A stretch of DNA of 10,715 bases from Clostridiaceae bacterium (GTDB taxonomy: Bacteria > Bacillota > Clostridia > Acetivibrionales > DUMC01), in assembly GCA_012512865.1 (NCBI GenBank), contig JAAZDH010000169.1, positions 1-10,715 on the forward strand, in the 5' to 3' direction. The position numbers and the translations under genes were made by a program. The notes under the pieces are model-generated. The model did no database searches. It was not told where the DNA came from and worked only from the letters and a program-made list of their open reading frames with translations. This document shows, piece by piece, positions 5,957-10,715 of the stretch. How positions within the stretch are numbered: the first letter of the stretch is position 1; each line of letters starts with the position of its first letter.

Positions 5957-8137
5957 ATGTCTGTAAGCTTTAGTGACCTGGTTGCCAGGATTGAGAAGTA
6001 CAACCTGGACTGTAACATGGACTTGTTGAAAAAAGCTTACTTGATATCCAAAAAGGCCCACATGGGCCAGCACAGGGTATCGGGGGAGCCTTTTATTGTT
6101 CATCCCGTTGAGGTTGCCTATATCCTTGCCGAGCTGGAACTTGACTGTACCATGATAATAGCCGGGCTTCTTCACGATACCATAGAGGATACAACCTGTA
6201 CCTTGGGGCAGTTGAAACAGGATTTCGGCGAGGAAATTGCCCTTCTTGTGGATGGTGTCACGAAGCTGGGCAGGATTCCTTACGTTACGAAAGAAGAGGA
6301 ACAGGTTGAGAATTTAAGGAAAATGTTCATAGCAATGGCCAAGGATATAAGGGTTATCTTGATAAAGCTGGCAGACAGGCTCCATAATATGAGAACCTTA
6401 GCATACATGAGTGCTGACAAGCAGCTGAAAAAAGCAAGGGAAACTCTTGAGATTTATGCCCCCATTGCCCACCGGCTTGGTATATCAAGGATAAAGTGGG
6501 AGCTCGAAGACCTTTGCCTGCGGTATATTGACCCTAAGGGGTATTATGACCTGGTGGAAAAGATAGCCAAGAAGAGAAAGGAAAGGGAAGAGTTTTTAAA
6601 CCTAATCATTGAAGGGTTAAAGAAGAAAACCCGGGAACTTGGCATCAAGGTAAGCATTGACGGCAGGGCCAAGCACTTCTACAGCATATACAAGAAGATG
6701 AAGGATCAGAACAGGACATTGGATCAAATCTACGACCTTTTCGCGGTAAGGCTCATAGTTGATACGGTAAAGGACTGCTATGCCGTACTGGGTATGGTGC
6801 ACGAATTGTACAAGCCTATTCCCGGGAGGTTCAAGGATTATATAGCAATGCCCAAGCCAAATATGTACCAGTCCCTCCATACTACCGTAATAGGCCATGA
6901 AGGGCAGCCTTTCGAGGTGCAAATAAGGACATGGGAAATGCACAGGGTTGCGGAGGTTGGTATAGCAGCACACTGGAAGTACAAGGAGGGTTATACCGGC
7001 AAAAGCAACCTGGATGAAAAACTGGCCTGGTTAAGGCAGCTGCTGGAGTGGCAGAAGGAAATGCCGGATGCAAGGGAATTCATGGAAACCTTAAAAATAG
7101 ACTTGTTTACGGACGAGGTGTTTGTTTTTACTCCGAAGGGCGATGTTATCAACCTTCCCAAGGGAGCGACGCCGATTGATTTTGCGTATGCCATCCACAG
7201 CGCCATTGGGAATAAAATGGTGGGGGCGAAGGTTAACGGGCGGATAGTACCGCTTGAGTGCAAGCTTAACAGCGGGGAGATCGTGGAGATATTAACTTCC
7301 CAGAATGCCAGCGGGCCGAGCAGGGACTGGTTGAAGATAGTAAAAAGCTCGCAGGCAAAAAACAAGATAAAGCAGTGGTTTAAAAAGGAGAAAAGGGAAG
7401 AAAACATAGTAAGAGGAAAGGAAATGGTGGAAAGGGAGCTTAAAAAGCATAGCTTAACCTACAGCCAGCTTTTTAAACCCGAGTGGATAGAGCCTATATT
7501 GAAAAAGTACACTTTTGCCGCCATGGATGATCTTTATGCTGCAATAGGATATGGCGCCATAACTCCAAACAGGGTTATTTCACGCTTGAAGGATGAATAC
7601 AGGAAAGCCGTAAAAGCGGAAGGAATGATGATGCAGCGAGGTGTTGACGACACCGCGGAGAAAACCGAAAGGAAGAAAAAGTTTGCACCCGTGAACGGGG
7701 TTGTGGTGAAAGGCATAGACAATTGCCTTGTCAGGCTTGCAAGGTGCTGTAACCCCGTTCCCGGAGATAGTATTATAGGTTATATTACCAGGGGCAGGGG
7801 GGTATCGGTTCATAGGAGCGATTGTGTTAATATAAAGAATAATCCCGGCGAAGAGGAAAGGTTGATAGAGGTTAGCTGGTACAATAGCAAGGATACCGCT
7901 TATAAGGCGGATATAACCATCATGGCCAGGGACAGGGATGCCCTGCTCATGGATATTACAAACAAGATAAATGATGAGAAGGTGCCGCTAAAAGGGATTA
8001 ACGCCCGCACTACAAGCGATCAAACGGTAATAATGGTTCTTACGCTGGAAATAATTGATGCTGAGCAACTAAACAGGATAATCAGGAAACTTAAAAAGAT
8101 TGACGCGGTATTCGAAGTTACCAGGAACAAAAACTAA
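5957..8137 (+). CDS. relA: Bifunctional (p)ppGpp synthetase/hydrolase (RelA/SpoT long RSH)
   Basis: 726 residues, full length for a long RSH enzyme, which makes (p)ppGpp from ATP and GDP/GTP on starved ribosomes and hydrolyses it otherwise. The hydrolase HD domain is intact: H49, H73-D74, E77-D78 in LLHDTIEDT, and D140 in LADRLHNMR. The synthetase domain has YDLFAVRLIV, RFKD (R291-D294), PKPNMYQSLHTTV and EVQIRTWEMHRVAE. RFKD is the RxKD form found in bifunctional enzymes, rather than the ExDD form of hydrolase-dead RelA. A TGS domain starts near residue 386 (DEVFVFTPKGD). The zinc-finger region has LARCCNPVPGD (C597-C598) and HRSDC, and an ACT domain runs from about 650 to the end. ATG 5957 is preceded by GAAAGGGG (5945-5952). 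Likely transcribed with apt and from its own promoter. Both flanking spacers consist of tandem repeats. Confidence 0.98.
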   Translation: MSVSFSDLVARIEKYNLDCNMDLLKKAYLISKKAHMGQHRVSGEPFIVHPVEVAYILAELELDCTMIIAGLLHDTIEDTTCTLGQLKQDFGEEIALLVDGVTKLGRIPYVTKEEEQVENLRKMFIAMAKDIRVILIKLADRLHNMRTLAYMSADKQLKKARETLEIYAPIAHRLGISRIKWELEDLCLRYIDPKGYYDLVEKIAKKRKEREEFLNLIIEGLKKKTRELGIKVSIDGRAKHFYSIYKKMKDQNRTLDQIYDLFAVRLIVDTVKDCYAVLGMVHELYKPIPGRFKDYIAMPKPNMYQSLHTTVIGHEGQPFEVQIRTWEMHRVAEVGIAAHWKYKEGYTGKSNLDEKLAWLRQLLEWQKEMPDAREFMETLKIDLFTDEVFVFTPKGDVINLPKGATPIDFAYAIHSAIGNKMVGAKVNGRIVPLECKLNSGEIVEILTSQNASGPSRDWLKIVKSSQAKNKIKQWFKKEKREENIVRGKEMVERELKKHSLTYSQLFKPEWIEPILKKYTFAAMDDLYAAIGYGAITPNRVISRLKDEYRKAVKAEGMMMQRGVDDTAEKTERKKKFAPVNGVVVKGIDNCLVRLARCCNPVPGDSIIGYITRGRGVSVHRSDCVNIKNNPGEEERLIEVSWYNSKDTAYKADITIMARDRDALLMDITNKINDEKVPLKGINARTTSDQTVIMVLTLEIIDAEQLNRIIRKLKKIDAVFEVTRNKN

Positions 8138-8138
8138 A

Positions 8139-8390
8139 AGAATTAGAAAACAAGAACTTAAGAACAAGGTTTTAAGCGCAAATAAAGCACAAAAGAGCAT
8201 AAAAGCCAAGGCATATAACGAAAGTATAAAACAAAGGTATAAAACAAAGGTATAAACAAAGGTATAAAACAAAGGCGTAAAAAACCAAGGAAAAAACAAA
8301 AGCAAAAAACCGGGGCAAAAAGCAAAATTAAAAGCAAGAGCAACAATGCAAAAACAAAGCATAAAAAACAAGAACGAAAGCCAAGGAGAC
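8139..8390 (+). repeat. A-rich ~13-bp degenerate tandem array filling the relA-dtd spacer
   Basis: The core 8221-8270 is four clear units (8221-8232, 8233-8245, 8246-8257, 8258-8270) of consensus AAAGGTATAAAAC. On both sides the spacer continues as looser units that begin AAR and end in C, from directly after the relA stop to the dtd ribosome binding site. The top strand is extremely rich in A and nearly lacks T outside TAT/TTAA. No gene was seen in it. Frames on the opposite strand encode only low-complexity Phe/Leu/Cys stretches. Confidence 0.75.
8383..8388 (+). promoter_or_regulatory. Ribosome binding site deciding the dtd start
   Basis: AAGGAG lies 11 bases before ATG 8400. The earlier in-frame ATG at 8346 has no such site and would add 18 residues translated from the A-rich repeat, which the Dtd family does not have. 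Confidence 0.75.
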
Positions 8391-8399
8391 CTAAAGGTA

Positions 8400-8849
8400 A
8401 TGAGAGCAGTGGTGCAAAGGGTGACCAACGCCCGGGTGCTGTCGGATGAAAAGGTTGCAGGCAAGATAGGGAAAGGCTTGATGGTCCTGCTGGGCGTGGG
8501 CGGTGAAGATACGGAAAAAGATGCGGAATACCTGGCTGGAAAAATTGTAAATCTCCGGGTGTTCGAAGACGGGAATGGTAAAATGAACCTGTCGCTCCTG
8601 GACATACAGGGTGAGCTGCTCGTAGTTTCACAGTTTACATTGTACGGTGACTGCAGGAAGGGACGCAGGCCGAGTTATGACAAGGCCGGGGACCCTGAAA
8701 CAGCCAATAACCTGTATGAAACCTTTATAAGCTATTGCAGGGGCCATGGGATCAAGGTTGAAACGGGCGTATTCCAGGCCAAGATGCTGGTGGAGATATA
8801 TAATGATGGGCCGGTAACGCTGTTGCTGGACAGCAAGAAGGAGTTTTGA
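8400..8849 (+). CDS. dtd: D-aminoacyl-tRNA deacylase
   Basis: 149 residues, the normal Dtd length. Dtd hydrolyses D-aminoacyl-tRNAs, such as D-Tyr-tRNA, freeing tRNA and D-amino acid (translation quality control, cytoplasm, homodimer). The N-terminus MRAVVQRVTNARV is the family start, so ATG 8400 is chosen over the in-frame ATG 8346. Further motifs are LLGVGGEDTEKDAEYLAGKI, NLRVFED, the active-site stretch SQFTLYGD (S77-T80) and, at the end, the Gly-cisPro motif NDGPVTLLLDS (G137-P138), which excludes L-aminoacyl substrates. The stop overlaps no coding sequence of the next gene if that begins at 8852; the gap is two bases, which suggests translational coupling. Confidence 0.96.
   Translation: MRAVVQRVTNARVLSDEKVAGKIGKGLMVLLGVGGEDTEKDAEYLAGKIVNLRVFEDGNGKMNLSLLDIQGELLVVSQFTLYGDCRKGRRPSYDKAGDPETANNLYETFISYCRGHGIKVETGVFQAKMLVEIYNDGPVTLLLDSKKEF
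8837..8843 (+). promoter_or_regulatory. Ribosome binding site deciding the metallo-hydrolase start
   Basis: GAAGGAG within the last dtd codons is 8 bases before ATG 8852. An in-frame TTG at 8846 would be only two bases away and would overlap the dtd stop, so ATG 8852 is preferred. Confidence 0.75.
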
Positions 8850-8851
8850 CC

Positions 8852-9466
8852 ATGATTTTAAAGAGACTACCAACAGGGATGTTTGCATCTAATTGCTATA
8901 TAATAGGCGAAAATAAAAAAGGAGTTGTTATAGACCCTGGTGCCAAAAGCGTTGATATATTGGAGGCTGCAAAGCAGGTAAATCTTGATGTTGAGTATAT
9001 CATTCTCACCCATGCACATATTGACCATATAATATCAATGGATGAAATCCGGGAAATGACCAAGGCAAAGGTGCTTGTACACGAGGAGGATGCAAAATTC
9101 CTGGTTGATTCATGGTACAACGCTTCCAAGCTTTTTGGCATCGAAAAGGTTTTCAACCCGGCGGATGTCTTGTTGAAAGACAATGATATACTTGATATAG
9201 ATGGGTTAAAACTAGAGATTATCCATACACCAGGGCATACCCCGGGAAGTATATGCATAAAAGCAGGCAACAGCCTGTTTACGGGGGATACCTTGTTCAG
9301 GATGTCGGTAGGCCGGACAGACCTTGGGCTTGGTGATTACGGCCGGTTGATGAATTCAATAAAAAGACTTATGGCACTGGATGATGAAGCAATGGTATAT
9401 CCAGGCCATGGTACGGCAACAACCATAGGGTACGAGAGAAAAAACAACCCCTTTGTCCAGGGGTGA
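8852..9466 (+). CDS. Metallo-beta-lactamase-fold hydrolase, glyoxalase II-like (YqgX/GloB-type family)
   Basis: 204 residues from ATG 8852. Motifs of the metal-dependent hydrolase fold are in order: an N-terminal SNCYIIGENKKGVVIDPG, the dinuclear metal motif THAHIDH (H54, H56, D58, H59), HTPGHTPGS (H129), FTGDTLF (D146) and YPGHG (H186). The C-terminus (TTIGYERKNNPF) is typical of the short bacterial glyoxalase II-like proteins found next to dtd and relA. These lack the extra C-terminal glutathione-binding domain of classical glyoxalase II, so the substrate is probably another thioester or is unknown. It is cytoplasmic, with no signal peptide seen. It follows dtd by two bases and is very likely translationally coupled to it. 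Function beyond metal-dependent hydrolase is inference. Confidence 0.92.
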   Translation: MILKRLPTGMFASNCYIIGENKKGVVIDPGAKSVDILEAAKQVNLDVEYIILTHAHIDHIISMDEIREMTKAKVLVHEEDAKFLVDSWYNASKLFGIEKVFNPADVLLKDNDILDIDGLKLEIIHTPGHTPGSICIKAGNSLFTGDTLFRMSVGRTDLGLGDYGRLMNSIKRLMALDDEAMVYPGHGTATTIGYERKNNPFVQG

Positions 9467-9476
9467 ACCTTATTTT
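9447..9476 (+). terminator. Possible weak terminator overlapping the hydrolase stop
   Basis: Perfect 6-bp inverted repeat ACCCCT (9447-9452) / AGGGGT (9459-9464) around loop TTGTCC. The T-rich stretch (9470-9476) is not adjacent but begins five bases later. It reads into the stop codon. This would be a modest terminator at best. Confidence 0.25.
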
Positions 9477-9571
9477 GCATGAAATTCATCGTACCTTTTG
9501 TTTTATTGCACGGAAAGTGCTTTGTTTTATAGCGCGGAAAGCGCTTATTTTGGTTGCATGGAAAAAGAAGG
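9470..9571 (+). repeat. 24-bp tandem array with a small conserved hairpin per unit
   Basis: Exact 24-base units start at 9500, 9524 and 9548, with a diverged unit upstream (9470-9489). Unit 9500 carries GCAC-GGAAA-GTGC and unit 9524 carries AGCGC-GGAAA-GCGCT, each followed by a T-rich run. The third unit keeps GCATGGAAA but has lost the right arm. The upstream unit has ATGAA-A-TTCAT. It lies directly after the hydrolase stop. Confidence 0.7.
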
Positions 9572-9742
9572 GCCCGGGAAGGATCGTTATAAAACAAAAT
9601 AACTAAAAAAGTACAAAAAAAAACAAACATTTTCTATACCTTACTTTTTTTATATGTAATAATATTAGCGGGTTTTTTTGTTTATGATTGCTTTCCGGCA
9701 AGCAGCATGCAACTGATTATCAAATGAAACAGGTGATAAGGA

Positions 9743-10715
9743 ATGGCCCGTGTGGCGATAATAGGAGGAGGGCTCGCAGGATGCCTGGTGGCAAGTGAGC
9801 TTGCGGCTAGGAATGTAAAGGTAACAATCGTGGAAAAATCCGGTGATATAGGCGGAAAAGTTATAAACTACGGGTGCAAGGCAACGGATACATGCAGGAA
9901 CTGCGGGCTGTGCCTTGTGAAAGATTTATGGGAAACCGTAAGGGGTAACAGGGAAATAGAAATACTAACGAGAACCTCGCTGGTTGATATAGAGGGAGAG
10001 AAAGGAAATTACAAGGTAACCGTCAGGGAAAATAATAAAATAAAAGTGCTTGATGAAATAGATTCAATAGTTGTAGCGACAGGATTTGAAAATTCTTCTT
10101 CGGTACCGGCTTCAAACCTTGAAATAAACGACATGTCCAATATTATCACCGGTTCCCGGCTTGAGGAGATAATTGCTTCCAGGAGCGAAAGCAGGCTGAC
10201 CGGTGAACTATCATTTCCGGGCACTCTTAAAAGGGTGGCTTTTATTCAATGTTTTGGCTCCAGGGATGTAAAAGGAAGGGCGCCTTATTGTTCGCGGGTT
10301 TGCTGTGCTTATTCCACCAGGATGGCAGGAGTAATAAGGCAGTATTACCCTGGCACTGAAATAACATTTTTTTACATGGATTTCCAGTGGATAGAGGGAA
10401 GAGGATATGTCAGCGAACTGGCCAGGGAAAACATTGAACTGGTAAAATGCAGGCCTGCGAGCATCAAGAGCGGCGTTGCGGGGGATTCACCTGTAAAAAT
10501 AGTAGTTTACGAGGATTTAAGGCATTCGAGGTTGATAGAAAGGGAATTTGACATGGTTGTCCTGTCAGAGGGCATATACCCCGCGAAAGATACTGGGCGC
10601 ATAGCAGAGATTTGCAGGCTCGGGCAGGACGAAAACGGGTTCCTGGAATACGTTGCAGCTCCCGGGGTAATGGGAATATATATTGCCGGGTGTGCAGGCG
10701 GGCCGAAAAGAATAG
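9743..10715 (+). CDS. HdrA-like FAD/Fe-S oxidoreductase, C-terminus beyond window
   Basis: First 324 codons of a protein related to subunit A of CoB-CoM heterodisulfide reductase, a flavoprotein class that in anaerobes passes electrons between ferredoxin, NADH or H2 and disulfide-type acceptors. Seen: the FAD-binding Rossmann start VAIIGGGLAG (residues 4-13), EKSGDIGGK, a cysteine cluster C45-C51-C54-C57 (within YGCKATDTCRNCGLC), SIVVATGFE, then VAFIQCFGSRD, YCSRVCCAYSTRMAG, ITFFYMDFQW, LARENIELVKCRPASI, VVLSEG and IYIAGCAGGPK. All follow HdrA order. HdrA's usual ferredoxin insert (CxxCxxCxxxC) after the GNYKVTV stretch is absent; the chain goes straight to the second half of the FAD fold. 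ATG 9743 follows AGGTGAT (9731-9737). A repeat-filled 276-base spacer separates it from the hydrolase, so it may begin a new transcript. Partner and substrate are not visible. Confidence 0.88.
   Translation, partial: MARVAIIGGGLAGCLVASELAARNVKVTIVEKSGDIGGKVINYGCKATDTCRNCGLCLVKDLWETVRGNREIEILTRTSLVDIEGEKGNYKVTVRENNKIKVLDEIDSIVVATGFENSSSVPASNLEINDMSNIITGSRLEEIIASRSESRLTGELSFPGTLKRVAFIQCFGSRDVKGRAPYCSRVCCAYSTRMAGVIRQYYPGTEITFFYMDFQWIEGRGYVSELARENIELVKCRPASIKSGVAGDSPVKIVVYEDLRHSRLIEREFDMVVLSEGIYPAKDTGRIAEICRLGQDENGFLEYVAAPGVMGIYIAGCAGGPKRI

Noticed and set aside
8346..8399. Longer Dtd start at ATG 8346
   Set aside because: The extra 18 residues come from the A-rich repeat, are not part of the family, and lack a ribosome binding site; ATG 8400 has AAGGAG and the family N-terminus.
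8069..8631. Two long minus-strand frames with hydrophobic Phe/Leu-rich translations, resembling a small membrane protein
   Set aside because: They are the antisense of the A-rich repeat plus dtd. The hydrophobicity comes from poly-T-rich codons, and no ribosome binding site or family match was seen.
8846..8851. TTG 8846 as the metallo-hydrolase start
   Set aside because: It is too close to the ribosome binding site at 8837-8843, whereas ATG 8852 is at ideal distance.
9470..9571. CRISPR array
   Set aside because: Units are contiguous with no unique spacers of 30-40 bases, there is no 25-40 base conserved repeat, and no cas gene is present.
9337..9630. Minus-strand 97-codon frame with repeated FPCN/FPRY segments
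   Set aside because: The peptide repeat is the translation of the 24-bp DNA array on the opposite strand and runs into the hydrolase gene; no family features were seen.
9642..9680. Promoter of the HdrA-like gene at TATATGTAATAATATT
   Set aside because: Several overlapping AT-rich -10-like strings but no recognisable -35 at proper spacing, so it cannot be told from base composition.

Overview
The window looks like a chromosomal piece of a Clostridia-type Bacillota (Firmicutes) genome. The reasons are the gene order recJ-apt-relA-dtd-metallo-hydrolase, which is familiar in that group, AGGAGG-like ribosome binding sites before nearly every gene, moderate to low GC with AT-rich spacers, frequent AGG (Arg) and ATA (Ile) codons, tRNA genes with encoded CCA ends, and an HdrA-like flavoprotein of the kind found in anaerobes. 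All supported genes are on the + strand. The exact genus cannot be told from the sequence alone.

Layout: (1) 2-1603 is the 3' part of a two-domain NAD+ synthetase whose amidase domain has lost the catalytic cysteine (Gly instead). (2) 1658-2047 is a tRNA transcription unit: a near-consensus promoter, tRNA-His, tRNA-Gln and tRNA-Lys, and a hairpin/T-run terminator. (3) 2048-2659 holds no intact gene. It contains a short decayed reading frame with in-frame TAA codons and the 3' remnant of a TIM-barrel sugar-phosphate isomerase/epimerase-like gene. (4) 2674-9466 is a compact housekeeping run: recJ (single-strand exonuclease), apt (adenine salvage), relA/rsh (bifunctional (p)ppGpp synthetase/hydrolase), dtd (D-aminoacyl-tRNA deacylase) and a glyoxalase II-like metallo-hydrolase. 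(5) 9743 to the end is the N-terminal 324 codons of an HdrA-like FAD/Fe-S oxidoreductase, cut by the window edge.

Functionally the central run joins DNA repair, purine salvage, stringent response and translation quality control, a normal co-location in Clostridia. The less ordinary aspect is the abundance of short tandem repeats. Three spacers in this run (after apt, after relA, after the metallo-hydrolase) are largely made of different degenerate tandem arrays (12/13 bp, about 13 bp, 24 bp) that start at or just after the upstream stop codon, and recJ carries an in-frame 15-bp array. I do not see a convincing new multi-gene system. The best leads are the NadE active-site loss, the repeat-filled spacers (one with a conserved small hairpin) and the cysteine-rich HdrA-like protein without the inserted ferredoxin domain.
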